A stretch of 64,000 nucleotides of DNA from contig NC_081833.1 of assembly GCF_030867095.1 (NCBI RefSeq), positions 69,281,895-69,345,894 of the forward strand, read 5' to 3'. The notes under the pieces are model-generated. The model saw only the letters and a program-made list of their open reading frames with translations, searched no databases and had not been told where the DNA came from. Origin of the DNA: Alligator mississippiensis (taxonomy: Eukaryota > Chordata > Crocodylia > Alligatoridae). The position numbers and the translations under genes were made by a program. Positions 1 through 13,500 of the stretch are shown one piece after another; the stretch's first letter is position 1; each line of letters begins with the position of its first letter.

Positions 1-3000
1 TGGGCAGGAAACAGAGCTTTTTTTTGCCCTGCCTACAAGTAAGTGTGGTGGATCCTGACAGTAGGACTGGAAAGAAAAGCATTAAAAGGAACAATATACA
101 TAGAAAGCTGGTTTCTATTTTAGCTTAGATAGAGGGTCTCTCCACCGAATTTATTTAAAAAGAAGCAAAACAATGCCTTCCAATTTCTTCCCCAAAACAG
201 CCCACTCTAACTTGTCTTCCTCCCCTGGCCCCCTTCCTTGGGGCATTACTATAAGAAGGGGAGATATAGTCCAGACTGAAAATGGTACCCTCCAGAGCTG
301 ATCAGAAAATAGAAAGGCAACTTTTTTCTATAAGTTTTAATTTTAAACAAAAGGGTCATCTTATGAATCAAAAACTGAAAATAAATGACAAAATAAAATA
401 TGAAATCTCATCAGTGTTTGACTGAAAAACTAGGAAATTTCAAAACGAGAGAAGATTTTCCACAAAAAAATATAATTTATGGAAGAGTGGATATTTGTTC
501 CATAAAAAAGATTATATACCAAAGCATTTCAACCAGTGCTAGTATCCATTTAAGCCACTTGGCTCATCAGCCCCCAAATGAAAGGACTCAGAACAATTGA
601 TTCATGATCATGCCATTAATATGATGAAAATCACATATTCGAGAACTGCATTTTCTCTAGAACTTGAATCACTTAATTTTGGAAAAAAAAATTAATTTAT
701 GATAGTCTTAGTACTAGTGCAGATACAAAGCAGATATTCTTGAGCAGATGTTCTTGAGATGTATTAATCACTTACCTTTTGACAGACTGAAATACTGCAG
801 ACTGAAAAGAATAGAGAGGAAAATACATCCTAATATATTTTTTAAAAGCTTCTAAAATTTTAACCAGCAAAATCTATAGTTGGTCAAACCAACAAAAAGC
901 TTTCATAAGTAGTTAGTGGGAACTTGACCAATTTTTTTTGACATTTTTGTTAAAATTTCAGAATTCAAACCTTTCTTTTTTTTTTTTTTTAACCAACCCC
1001 AGTTATCTACAAGTGGGATAAATGGAAGCAATAAAACCTCTGCTTAATATCCTGTCAAATACTGTATATAGAAAGAGCATGGACCTGAACAGAAAAAAAC
1101 ATAATGACCATCATTATATGGCTCAGGGTGTCCAGGCAGATATTGAATGAAGGGGCCCCTTTTATTTAATTGACAAATATTTCCAAAGCAGTATCGTCTA
1201 TCAGGATGGTACCTGAGCTACATCGAAATGAGTCCAGGTAGGCAAAAATAAAAGCTGCCTGTTCCCAAAATATCACAAAGTGAAACCTTAAAATAAGAAA
1301 CACCAACCGGTTATAGCACACTTATATAATGTCTGAGGTGACCAAAAATGATACGAACCAAAGCACCTGACATTTTACTGTTGAAAACAAACCCTAAAAT
1401 ATCCATCCTTTGTTATATAATGAGCGCACTTCCTGGTTACAGAGCCATGCGGTGCCTTCTGGCATGCATATATGTGTTAATGTGCCTCTTTGGCTCAGTA
1501 TGTTTCGGAAAGTCTTAGTAATGGAAAAACAAATGTTGTAGGTGAGGACTGAAGCCCTCTGGCAGAGACGTGTTCGCAAAAGCTTGACCAGAATCTGCAG
1601 GATTGCACTTTGGCCTAACCAGCGATATCAGTATGTCAGCTCCGTGAGCAGTACCACTCATTCACAAAGATTCAGAAAGCAAATGGAGGTATTTGCAGTA
1701 TACTAGAGTCCCTGGCTCTCCCCAACCTCTGATTCATGTAATTCAGTTTTCCCATGTAGGTTCTGAGAGATAAATTCTGTATGGATTGGATAAACCAGGA
1801 AGGCTCTTGCATTGTTAAAATGCCAAAGCTTTGACTCTTTTTCAGTCACTTAGCTCAAAAGGCCGTCCCTCCCATGCAAACAAGATCATACTTTCCACCT
1901 ATATAGTTGAGGAAATAAGGTAACATGTTGGTGTTTGTAGATTTTTGTGTGATTTTTTTCACTTAAAGGGACAATGGAACCATGCAACAGATGACACCAT
2001 GCAAACATACCACATGTGTGTATTTGTTCCTGCAAAACCCTGAATTGACATGGAAAATGACTTGGTTTACATATGAAGAAGTGGGAGAACAAAGGAGAAT
2101 TTTCTATGGTTTACATTTCACAATATCCCCACGAATACCCCATAACTTAGATATGAAAGTCAGCATATCTTTTTAAAAACGGTCTGTAAGGAGAGGGAAT
2201 GAGGAAGGAACAAAATCTAACATGGAAGTTATCTGTCTGTCTGTTTGTCTTTGGAGATATAAATATTCAACTGCAGTTTTGGGAACCCCAAAATAACAAT
2301 ACTATGTTAGTTTTTTAGAAGTGGCAAGTGAAATACAGGAAGTGACACTGACCAATCCACTTCCATATTCAAAATCTGGTCGACTTGCACAACTTACATC
2401 GAGACGTGTAAACGGTGAAACATTACCTAGAGTTTTTCAATATTTGTATTACTAATAATCTAGGTGCCATAACTCTTAGAAAGTAAACTAGAAAAAAATA
2501 AGCCTGTGAAAATCACCTTGTCAACCTCTCATCAGCAACACATCCACTCCCCCTCGGGTAATCATTTTCAGATCGATTTGAACACCCTGTCAAAATTTCA
2601 TCCTTCCTGTTGGAGCCCCCTAACTCACAAATGCACCCCTCCTCTCTAATTTTTACCCTTTGAATTGTACCTGAAAAAGCTAAAATTGAAAGAAACACTA
2701 CAACAGGTTAAACTATGGAGGCTCTATCCTGAAAACTGGGAATGCTTATGTTTACATTATGGGTACATTATGGTTTGTGTGATGTATGCATTTAATATTA
2801 TGTTCCCAGGCTAATACTGGATTATTTTTGGAGTCCAGATCAGAAATGGTCAGAAGTTTAACCATTAGGAATCTGTTTGCTATTATCAAGGGAATAACCA
2901 GTTGGCAGCCCATTCAAGATCCATAACAGCCACCTGTGCTTTAGGTTTCTCCCTTTTAGCGAATGAATGGGAGAAAGGACTCAACTGAAACACAAAACTA

Positions 3001-3671
3001 GAATGTGTGGTGGGTTTTCACTGTCCAAAGAAAAGACCTAGAATTGTGATTGCTTTGGGACTGCTAGTTTTGGGGTGTAGTGCAAAGTAGTGTAGACAGC
3101 CAGTTCATTCCAGGCCATTTAAGAGGATAAAACCTTTTCTTCGGATGAATTTTTGCAACCAAATTATGTTGAAGTGTTGGTATCAGTTAGTTTCTATGTG
3201 GCAGAAGGATTAGCTGTTGAAGGAGTTTTTGGAGGTGAGAAAGTTTCCTTTTCCTGTCTGAATGGTCAAGCCCTGAGCCAGTTGGAGACCAGCCATTCAG
3301 AGTTGAAGAGGCCACTAATCACCTGTGCCAGGTGCATCCTTTCTTTAATACATATGAAAGCACACTGGGAAGAAATGATTAAATCATTATCTTTGGGATT
3401 TATTTTGAGAACAAGCATTACAGGTGGAAATGAGTGGGGGGGTTTGTCATTTGAATGGGCTGTATGCATTCGTTGTGCAGAACAGCGCACTGATTATGTG
3501 CCTGTTGACTTCAAAAGTGTGCCCTGTGGAAGACAGAGGGAGCTATGCCATTGATCTCACATAGATCTAGGATTTCAGCCCCATTGCAGGACTTCCAGGA
3601 GTACTGGGGACCTGTAGCTCCCCTTGACTTTGGATAGTATTTTTGCTACAAATATATATATGTATAAATAC
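1..3671. other. AT-rich non-coding stretch, no gene seen
   Basis: AT-rich sequence with short homopolymer runs, for example a T-run near 975-990. The longest open frame (3153-3554, plus, 133 codons from a TTG) has no recognisable domain. A short (TCTG)-type run lies near 2230-2250 and an AT-alternating run at about 3650-3671 abuts the next element. No splice-bounded exon, RNA gene or transposon end could be supported. Confidence 0.6.
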
Positions 3672-4480
3672 ATATTAGGGCTGTGCGAAATGGCACCGTT
3701 TCGTTTCGACTTGCATTTCGATGTTTCAATGGGAAAATGTTTCAATTCAAGTTTCATTTAGTTTTGAAGCATTGTTCCATTTCATTTTGTTGAAACGGTT
3801 TCGCTGTTGTGACGTTGCACCCATAGGCTATAATGGGGGATGCACAAAACTGCCTATAACTTTGTCATTTCTTGGCAGATTTGGATGAAAACAGCAGGGA
3901 TGGTAGCCCCTTCTGAGGGCGTGAAGCCTACCAGGCTTCAAGGAGATGGGTGCAGGGGTTTCTGGGAAACTGCACCTTAAGGTGCTGACAAGTAAAACTC
4001 ATGTTACATGTGTCTGTTAAGGTGCAGTGGGATGAAAACTGCAGGGATAGTAGCCCCTGCTTAGGCCATGAGGCCTGCCAGGTTTCAAGGAGACAGGTGC
4101 AGGGGTTTCTGGGAAACTGCACCTCAAGCTGCTGACACGCAAAACTCGTGACGTGTGTGACTGTATGGGTGTGTTAAGGTGCAGCTGTTTTTCTGTCCCT
4201 CCCCGAAAGCACTGGGATTGGAAGGGACCTCAGGGAAGGATCCCAGTCACTGGCCAGCTACACAGTCAATATGAGAGCAGTCCTTCCCCCCTTTTCCCTC
4301 TCCCTCTCCTTAGTTTCTGTTTAGCTGCAGCAAGCGCAGCTTTGAAACTCAAAACATTTCAAAACTTTCAAAACATTTCGAGTGCCCTCATTTCATTTCG
4401 ATTTCACTGTTTCAAGCTCAAAACGAGTTGAAACAGCATCAAAATGAAACACCTGGTGAAATTTCGCACAGCCCTAATAT
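3672..4480. mobile_element. Non-autonomous DNA transposon, 809 bp, perfect 20-bp terminal inverted repeats
   Basis: The first and last 20 bases are exact reverse complements of each other (core TAGGGCTGTGCGAAAT), and further pairing continues imperfectly inward through runs of GTTTCATTTCG-like sequence. The outermost TA pairs and the AT-rich flank leave the exact target duplication ambiguous; a TA duplication is the simplest reading. The interior holds a 147-bp segment repeated in tandem (copy 1 about 3884-4030, copy 2 about 4031-4185). No transposase is readable, so it must have depended on enzyme made elsewhere. It could belong to one of the named crocodilian MITE families, but I cannot assign one from memory. 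Confidence 0.8.
3884..4185. repeat. 147-bp tandem duplication inside the 809-bp element
   Basis: Both copies begin GATGAAAAC and share TAGCCCCT, GTGCAGGGGTTTCTGGG and AAACTGCACCT in the same order, about 147 bp apart. Divergence of roughly 15-20 percent by eye suggests that the duplication is older than this insertion and is part of the family's structure. Confidence 0.75.
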
Positions 4481-6261
4481 ATATCCTACCTAGGAGGCAT
4501 AGAGAACTTGAATTTGAACAGAAAGGGGAGATTTATTCTCCTACTTCCTATTGTCCTGTGGAGGCTTCATTCCCCACACAATCTTGTCAGTCAACAAATA
4601 GCCAATAAACTTTACTTTCCTGGACTCCTTTGATATCTCCAAATAGTTATACTGTAAGCTGCAAGCTGTTCGCATCATCTGGCGTTCCAGCCATGCCCTA
4701 ATGTGAGCATAGGGAATACCTGTCCCTGTTTTCCCTCTCTCTTTCTATACAAATACACATGCATACATATATTCCTTTCAGAGAATCCACCACTCCCTTA
4801 TTTCAAAACAGCAGCAATACAACTGTAGAATTGCTTTTAGGCTGGCCAAATCAGCTCCGGGTTTAATTTAAGCACTCCTCTTTTGTTCACCTTCTTTCTA
4901 ATAGGGTTATTCTTTCTTCTACCCCTCTCGCTGCCATTGAAAATAATTTATAGTAAAAAATGAGAAAAAAAAGTTAAAAGGCCAAAAGCTAAAAATGCTT
5001 TTGATTATTCAGTCTAAATTTGTCAGTGGATTTAATCAAAAACATTTTTCAGATTTTCAGTTTGCAAAAAAAGGCCCAAGAAAATACCCTGATCCACATC
5101 ACGAATATTTCTTCCAGAATTCCAAACATTTTCCACTTATTTTCCAAGACAGTCCTTGCTGTACACAACACATACAACATCAGGAACCACAAAAAATCCC
5201 ACTGTCCAATTTTTCACAGTTGTTCACAATGTGTAAGCTTTATCCAAGTCTCTGAAACTACATCGGTTTATTCCAAATAAGAATCTGGCCCAGTAATCAG
5301 TTAAGTGAGGCTTAACAGTCACATGCATTGATAGGCAATAAATAAATATTGATGCAATTATTTTCTCCGATCTACATGTGAAGTCTTAAATAAATAGAGA
5401 AGCAATAGAGAAATATTAACTTTGGCTCCAGTTGATAAGATGTTTTTCACTGTGCTCATTACTACAAGCTTCCTTTATGAACTTTGATAAAGGCAACTGG
5501 ATATAAATTAAAAAAAAACCCAAAAAAACAAAAAACAAGTAAGACTAGCGATCAACTGGTTATCAATGGTACCTTAACCTGCATGTGTATATGTTACATA
5601 AGACACTGCTGGTGCATAGGTCACCCCTGCCCTCAAGTGTTCTTCTGTTTCATATTTATATGCATTGCATAGGTATCATCATACTGAAAATGGCCATGTA
5701 AAAGAGCACCGATGACTCATTTTTCCTTTGGAAGATACACTGAGATGCCAATTACCAACACAGAACTACATTGTACTGGTAGCCAGAAGTCAGCAAGAAG
5801 AGACCCAACAAACTGTTAAAAGGACAGATTCATAAACTGACTGTTGGGATAATCAAGATTGCATGACTGTAATGAATGTTACAGATCTAATTACACTAAG
5901 AACCAGATGTCAAGTGAAATCTAAATTTTCATTGCCTAAACACTACCTATATTTATAAAAGATGTTCTTCCTTTTCTAACTGTGCTATTTCTCAAAATGA
6001 AGCCTCCAGATATAGGAATAAAGAAAAAAAAATGAGAACTACCTCTTCTCTTTAATCACCAGAAAAAACTAGCAATTGTACTGATCATAAATTTATCAGC
6101 AGCTTGAGTCAGCCATTTCTTTTCTTGTCTGTTTTTTCTTCTTTTTTTTTTTGAGACTGAGTTTTATAAATTTGATTTGCAAGGAAGTAGATCCCAGATG
6201 AGTCATGCCACATCATGGGAAAACTCTCCACCCTTTACAATATTTACCTGAAGTCTGGATG
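4481..6261. other. Non-coding stretch, no gene seen
   Basis: AT-rich unique sequence with A-runs near 4960, 5505 and 6020 and a T-run near 6140. Open frames are all under 95 codons with no domain. No transposon ends were recognised. Confidence 0.55.
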
Positions 6262-6596
6262 CATTTCTAAACCCTATACACATGCTCAGAGGTAGGGGGA
6301 GACCATTTTAATTAGAGCGATTCCCAGGCAGCCGCTCTAATTAAAACATCACAGCGTCATATGCATTAAGCCCCTGCACATTTAATATTGGCTGCGGGAT
6401 GCTTTACCTAAACCTTGATCAAAGAGGTTTAGATAAAGTGCACTGCAACCATTTTAAAATGGGTGGGGGCTTAATACATGTGACACTGCAGCCACGCTGG
6501 AGCACTCTAATTAGAACACAGAGGAGACTCAATTAATCGAGTCTGTTCCATTGTGTTTTAATTAGAACGCAAAGGAGCACATGTATAGGCAGCCCC
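6262..6596. mobile_element. Foldback MITE, copy 1 of a two-copy family
   Basis: The ends pair as CCTATACACATGCTC (6273-6287) against GAGCACATGTATAGG (6575-6589). The right end continues to GGCAGCCCC, while the left outer bases have decayed, so the outer boundary is uncertain by about 10 bp. The interior is itself palindromic: CTCTAATTA-type arms recur, and an inner stem pairs GGATGCTTTACCTAAACC with GGTTTAGATAAAGTGCAC. The same nested stem design occurs in the copy at 15941-16255. It has no coding capacity. The GGGG(C)-type outer end would fit a Harbinger-like origin, but that is inference. Confidence 0.7.
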
Positions 6597-8360
6597 AGGT
6601 GCTGAGATTAAACAAGCTGTTGAGCTCAGTGTAGATATTGCTATATGAAATCCTCTGGCCTGTAACATGAAGGGAGTTAAAAAAAAATTATCATAATGGT
6701 AATCTATAATACAGGTGAGATAGAAAGAAAGGCTGGTGTTCACCCACATGGAAAGCCCTTTGATACAAACTTAGAGCAAAATTTCAGCCGATATGATTAG
6801 GAGGTTTTAGGCCACCCTTCATCCAGAGAGATTTTTTGGAAAAAAATCCCTACACTACTTGGATTAAAACAGCTGTTCCGAGGCATTATCTTTCTACTAA
6901 CCCACAACAGTTTATATTGGGCTTATTGTGAAAGGAAATAAAAAGCACTGCCTTTGGCCTCAAGGTTATGACTGGAAGAAAAGGACCATCTGGGACATCT
7001 TATGGAATGCAAGAAGAGCTTAATATTTTATCTGCCTTCACTCCCATCAATACTTGTCAGAGGATTACAGTTTGCATTGAAAATGTTCATTCTCAAAGAC
7101 CTAGTGAATCTATGCTGGTCTGTCAACCAGACAAGAAGTCCAGGGGTCAAAAGTAATCCAGTCCTAGGGGTCCACAAAATATCCCACTTCTAGTGAATAA
7201 GTAGATGGTAAACAAGAACAAGAGTGCTGTAGTGTAGAAAGGGAGACTCTAGAATCTGTGAACCCATTGTCTTCTATATTTCAGCAATATCTACCCTAGA
7301 AACGGATTTATCAAGGGAAATGCTGACTCTATGCTCTGCTAATATAAATCAGCAGTTGGAGGGCAGAACACATAAAACTGCCTTAAGATTTGGAATTGTT
7401 TGGTGCACGCCTGAGTTTGCAATGGTGCAGTGAGCCAAGGATCATTGTCTCCTGATTGGGAGAGATGTATATAGTGTGCATCTAATCCACACAAACAGAA
7501 ACTGGGTAAATGGGCAGAGATTAGCAACAGATACGATCACACAGACTGTACACGGGTGTTAGTAAACACCGCGGTTCCACCATAACAGGATTACAGGGCT
7601 CTTTTCCTGGCATCTTCTATCCATATTCTATTACCAAACAAAGGAAATTATGCAAAGATAAGCCCCGAGGCAGAATTGCCATGATCCGCTCATACTCGCA
7701 AATATTGGGCAAACATTTACTAACCACAATTAACTCTCTGCCTTTGCTTGACCTATTTTTGACGATCAAAGTCATGTATCTACTGGTTGAATACGAGTTG
7801 CAAAGAGCTGCAGTGAGTTACTATGGTGCACAAAGTCGCATTTATAGAGCAGCCGTGCACAGCTGAGTCCCACACCACTTGTCATTGCTCACATGAGTCG
7901 CTGGACTAATGCAATGTCTGCAAAGGGAAGGACGTATTTTTGTAAAAGTCACAGGGCAAGGCTCATGGCCCAGCTTTCTGGAGGAATAAACTGGTTGGGA
8001 CATACTGGATAACAAAGGTGGAATCAATTATTCATAGACTCTTCCTGCTCCCTGACACCGAGACCGTATTTATGAAAGTTACTAAAATCAAAACTCAGAC
8101 CAATTATAGAGTCATACTAAAAGAGGCATTCAGAAGTTGGCTTCCTCATGAACAGCCCAGAAAATAGTATGGAGGTGTATCCCACTGTTCAGTGGCCATT
8201 ATTTTCAGAGCCATCTCCTAGTGACAGCCAGTGCCTTGTGCTATCTATGCATGCCCCGTTTCACCAGCAAGTAGGCAAAGGACCATACAGGATGATATAA
8301 GCTCAAAATGTTTTTGTACTATACATGCTTTTGCATTAGTAATAAAAAACGCAGAGAGAG
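6597..8360. other. Non-coding stretch, no gene seen
   Basis: Mixed-composition unique sequence. Open frames of about 60 codons only. No repeat ends were recognised. Confidence 0.5.
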
Positions 8361-8464
8361 TTAGTCATCTTAGACTGCAGTTAGGTAGAAGGCAGGGCAG
8401 GGTGGCACCTTATAACCTAGCTCGTTCTGATAGGCATACGCTTTCATAGGCTACAGCCTACGTG
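8361..8464 (+). repeat. Fragment of a dispersed reptilian retroposon
   Basis: The stretch containing GTGGCACCTTATAACC followed by GCTTTCATAGGCTACAGCC matches a 3'-end sequence that I remember as common across turtle and crocodilian genomes, where it reads GGCACCTTATAGACTAAC then AAGCTTTCGTGGGCTACAGC. Only the 3' part is present. The family name is not assigned. Confidence 0.5.
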
Positions 8465-9993
8465 GCCAAATGCTATAAATGGACTTGCAGAGAGAGCAGG
8501 GATACTAAACAGAAAGGAATAAAGTAGTTTGAATACAAAAGAGATGGAAAAGGGGAGAAGGAAAGGAATGAAGTGAGAACGGTGAGGTTCTGTCTCTAAA
8601 CGTTTCACACAGGTGTCCTTTGAAATGTCTGTGCTCCATCCACTCCTAAAGACAGCAACGTTTCCGCCTGGTGTAGCCAGAAATCTGGATCCAAACTTTC
8701 AAAAACTTGGGGTGTACATAACTAGAGCTCCAGTAAAGGGCTACTTGTCATGGAAAGCAGAGAACAACGTACGCTCCTGCAGGTTGTGATGCATAGATCA
8801 CTAAAATTACTGGGAATCTTTCTGCTGACTCTAGTAGACTTAGGATCAAGCCATTAGCTGGGGTTCATGCCAAGAACTTTACAAATTTCAGCAGACTTGG
8901 CCCAAGGATTTGATATTTGTATGAAAGCTTTGCACGTTCCCATTTAACAAGACGGACAGACAGTCCTGCAGCCAAGACAATGGGCTGGGTTTAAGACAAA
9001 CATTTTTTGAAAATGAACATGGAAGGGCTGTGCACAATGTCAGTGTAGATCCATTAAATCATATGAATGCTTATGGAGATGTTCTTCCTTTCTTTCAGCA
9101 GTCAGCAAGCTCTCTACTCAATGCAACCACTTCGCAAGTTGCTACTATTTGGGGATAATGTTCTTGCTTTCATTTGTAATCATGCCGGATTCGGTGTGGA
9201 AGATGGATTTTTCCAATTTGGCACTATTATATAGTTTAGTGTACAGAGGATTAGCTGAATTTTTTTCCCACTTAGTCCTTATTTAACTGTTTTTGAGCTT
9301 CAGGGATTTATATCCCAGAAGGTCTAATTCAAGGATTATAGGTATCTGGATATCCAGTAAACCATTTAGCAGCATTATAGGTCTAGGGTATCTCTAAATA
9401 ATCCTTCTGGTTAGCTGTATGGCTACAAAAATTAATGTAGCTAGGACTGCCAGATTTGGGTAAAAACTATGATGAAGTAATGTAGAATTGCTCATTTATG
9501 GTCTCATTCTAGTTCCATCCAAGTCACAGATAAATTCACATTGACTTCAATGGGGTTACTATGAGTCCTTTAAATCTTATTGCTTTGAAAGCTTTCATTC
9601 TTCCAAGCTGAATTCTAATCTAATTTTCCTCCCTCTCCCATTTAAGGGCCGCAACTGTTGCACTTTTAATTAGATAAGGATTGCCAGTTTGAGTTGACCC
9701 AAAATAAAGATGTATAACGAAAAAAATGTAATAAATAAGAGAAATATTTCAGTAGTTAATTTTATAAATTACAATGAAAAGAGCTCTCTCGTTTGGAGTT
9801 CCTTCTTCCTTGGCATCATTTCAACACAAACACTGTAGCACTGCGCTAGTGCATGAGAACCACTTTGGTTTTGAGAGCAACCAGGAACTTAAACCCGTAG
9901 TTTCATGTATTCTCTAGTCCTTTATTTCTCCTTCAGCTGCTGGTTTTGGCCAGTGTAAAGAAGAGCATTATTACACGATTGCTTTAAGTTAAC
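8465..9993. other. Non-coding stretch with decayed repeat traces
   Basis: No gene seen. Short decayed matches to the recurrent motif TTGACTTCAATGG occur near 8822 and 9540 (the latter reads CATTGACTTCAATGGGGTTAC). The rest is unique, AT-rich DNA. Confidence 0.5.
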
Positions 9994-10517
9994 AGAGGGC
10001 ACATCTACACATGCAAATTAACATCAGAGGGCTCATCTACACGTGTATATTAATGTGACACAATAAACTCCAGTGCTTATTGCACCAGAATTTACTGCTC
10101 CCGGGCACTGAATTTACGTGTGCTCCTGGGACCGCAGCATAGCTGGGTCAGAGCAACCCTGGCTTGCAGGGATCCCACAGAGTCAGCCCGCCAGCCCAGG
10201 GCTGCTCCGACCCAGCTCAACATGCAGCAGAGGGGCTGGCTGGGGCACAAAGGTGCTCCAGTGCAGGGCTAGCCAACGGGAAGCCCTTGCATAAGGCACC
10301 CTTGCACCCCAGCCAGCCAGGTCAGCGTCTACACATGTGCTGTTGTGCACAAAAAAACTCTGCAGCAGGGTAGGACTTGTATTAACAGGAACTACCCTGA
10401 TGCGGAGTTTATTAGTTTACTCCTGCCTAATAACCCTGCATGTGTACATGCTGAGATGTTTACTCCGGAGCCATTTAGTCTACTCTGCAGTAAACGTCTT
10501 GTGTAGATGCACCCAGA
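9994..10517. mobile_element. Harbinger-like MITE with a duplicated left end
   Basis: The main element runs 10029-10514, starting GGGCTCATCTACACGTG and ending GTGTAGATGCACCC, which pair as inverted repeats. It is flanked on both sides by the trinucleotide AGA (10026-10028 and 10515-10517), a plausible 3-bp target duplication. Just before it, 9997-10025 repeats the left end (GGGCACATCTACACATG) and is also preceded by AGA, so the left end occurs twice in tandem at a 32-bp period. The GC-richer interior has no transposase. Harbinger assignment rests on the GGG-type ends, the 3-bp duplication and the similarity of the ends to the larger element at 43633-47426. Confidence 0.7.
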
Positions 10518-13500
10518 GAAAGTTAAAAACCAAGAGACAGGCAAGATCTTAGAAACAGAGGCTGTGTACTTCACTCGGGGAAAGAATCCAGCTGCTCTAA
10601 CATGACCTGGAAGAAACCAAGCCCACGTTTGGGGTGTGGCAAGGTGGCAAATCTGGGCATCCATCCTCCACTTAAGGGCAGGTGCTTGTTTCAACTCTAT
10701 TTATCTGGGGCGGCATCTGAGGTGTCAGTCTAGAGGAGCTACGGTGGCCAGAATTAACCTGTGTTATTATTCTATAAAACAAATATTAAAAAAGGGCGCC
10801 TTCACACAGGGAGGGGGGTTATTCTCACTGCGAGTGACAAAATAGAGTTCACCTGAGGCAAGTTCTGCGGTGAAGAGGAAAGGTAAGGTTAGGTGAAACA
10901 TGCTTCCCATTGAACTGCTCTTTAATAAAGGCCACAGCTGCAAAGCTAGATTAGGCACATCCCCAAGTATCCACCCAAGAATAAACACTAAGAAGCACTG
11001 GGACACAAAGACACACCTTAGATGCACAGTTCTCACCCTGGCTTGGGGGTATGCAAATGGTATTAGTAACTCAGCTTTTCTATAACAGCCATTTCCAGCA
11101 CCTGATACACTGGCTCAGATGTGTAAGCCCCTGGGTTGTGGGGATGAAGTCAATGCTCTTTTCACGTCCACCTTTCTACTGCTTGGTAGTCTTGCTTGTT
11201 TCTGTGAACCCAGATGTATCGCACTGGTGGCCCAAGCAAGAAGAAAGAGGGGTTCATGTGCCTGCTCTCTCTCCTTTGCAAATGTGTAGGCCAAGTTACA
11301 AAGCTGGCCTCTATGTTCTGCTATGTAATATTGCAGGCTCGAGGCCATAGCACGTGCTAGTCTGCCCTTTCAAACAGGCTTGCCTTGAAATGTGCAAGCA
11401 TCCAAGTTTGAAATGAATGCAAGCTAAGTCTGGACGTGGTGAACTCCTGAATTAAACTGGCCCCATACTTTCCTGCTATTTTGATTCATGCATTTTGGGT
11501 GCATCTGGACCAGACCAATATTCTGCCCTCCAACCGCTGGAGTAGATTCACTTGTTGTCAATTTGACACCAAAGCACCGTCTAAATCCATAGGCATTTCA
11601 GTAACCCCTTATCCAGAACGTGACAAAGATGTCAGGGACGTGTGTCAAAAGTGTGTTACTCCATTACCTTTGTTTAATTTCCTTTCTGATTTCCTAAAAG
11701 GCTGTTGCATGAATGTATTGTCACTCAAGAGATATAGGGCCCAATTTACGGCCATCCCGCAAAACTGCCATAGGCAGTTGCAGTCTATAATTTTCAAGTA
11801 ACACCCCATTTATGAAAACTGCAACAATCCCTTTCATCATGATTTATGGACTTCTGGGCCAGAAGAGCTAACCCGACTTTTGTGCAACAGTAACTGAGAA
11901 AGAAAGAGAGAGAAGAATGAAACAAAAGCAAACTGGCTGCTGCTTCAGCACGTAGACTACAAAGCAAATACAAAACATTTTTTTTTAAATTGCTAATAAA
12001 ATATCTGCCAGGAACAGAAAGAAGATCAGAGCTGACAAGTTGGCCATGGGGTCTGATATAGGCTTGTGTTGATAGGACTGAACCCTGATAACATGTCAAG
12101 AAATTGAACTGTGTTGACACGGCCTCTCTCCTCTTAAATTTTCTACTAAAAAAAAAAAAAGTCTGTAAAATAAAGGGATAGTATCAATTCTTAATAATGT
12201 ATAGTTCTCCTACAAAAGAACGTTGGAACGCGTGAAATAACAACTAAAATGTTCCTAAAATTCAGTGCATTATATTATCAAGGGATCACCTACACTTTTT
12301 CTCACTAGAGGCCCCAGAGTGGAAATTTTTGCTGCGAGCTGAATCAGGCTCTGTATTATTTTGATTTTTTTTTTTTTTTTAAAGAGCAGTGTTATGATTA
12401 AAATAGCTAACTGGGAAACGACTCCTGTTGGGCCCGTTCACATTTTAAAGCTGCTCTTTAGAAGTGCCCTGCTTCATCTGGAGCTTTAACTGTGGTGGTT
12501 GGAGCCATTAATATAGAAAACAGTGCTTTTATGAATAAGTGTTATGCACAATAAGCAAGCATACACTCCCTTTACAATTTCATAAAATCAGCCCCAGGTG
12601 TCCATACTTAGCACGCTGCCTACTTCCGACTGCATTCAAGCAAAATTTCAGCATGCCCTTCTTTTAAAAAAGCAGCTCAGTAGTCACTTAAATAGCATTT
12701 GTGCCTTCACATTTTGTGGTGTGAGCATTTGCTCCTATTCCAATCTGGAATCGGAGTTTTCCAGTCTGAATCATTAAATTGTTCAAACTCAATGGATGTA
12801 ACACGAGGGATTTTTTCTTATTACATCACTCTTTTATTTTTATTAATATTGTCGTGATCTTTTCTTTGGAGTTGTAATCATTACCTAACCGAGACCTATA
12901 GTGTTGCGCAGCACGTAGTCTACTTTCTCGTTTCAAATGAGCACAGCCATAGAGAGATTAAAGGTCCAACAAAGAGTTTATCACAAGTCCATCTAGTATT
13001 GTTTCTAATCAGTGAACTGAACAAACACCAGTACAATAGAGCCAAAGGCTGGCAGGTTGCAGCGGTATTCCTCACAGTGAGCACTGTAATGAGGATGTTT
13101 CAGACGAACAGGCTTTTATTTGCTTTAGTCATAGATTTGGTTTATTGTGAGTTCAGTGCTTACCGCACGTACTTGGAGGAGCAAACTAGCAATAACAGCT
13201 ACAAGTGAGGAGTAACTGTGGATCCCTTCTGTGAATGCAGCAGATCTGAATGGCAAAAAATCAGCCTGGCTCCATAACACAGTGGAGAGGAGGGAAGACA
13301 TTATTGAGTTCAGGTTGTGAGCGTGCAAGCCCTTAACACAATGAAGCTGTGCTATACCGGGCCTGGGCACAGGGACAGAATCCTACTCATGACCCTTGGA
13401 GTAGTAGCCACTTATATGGGACAAAGTCTCAGCGAAGTTTTACTCTCAGATGTTTTTTCCTGGGGTTTTGTTCAGGAGACATTAGGCTAGTGATGAGGCT

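Noticed and set aside
3153-3554. 133-codon frame as a small gene
   Set aside because: It starts at TTG, has no domain, and is of a length expected by chance across 64 kb.
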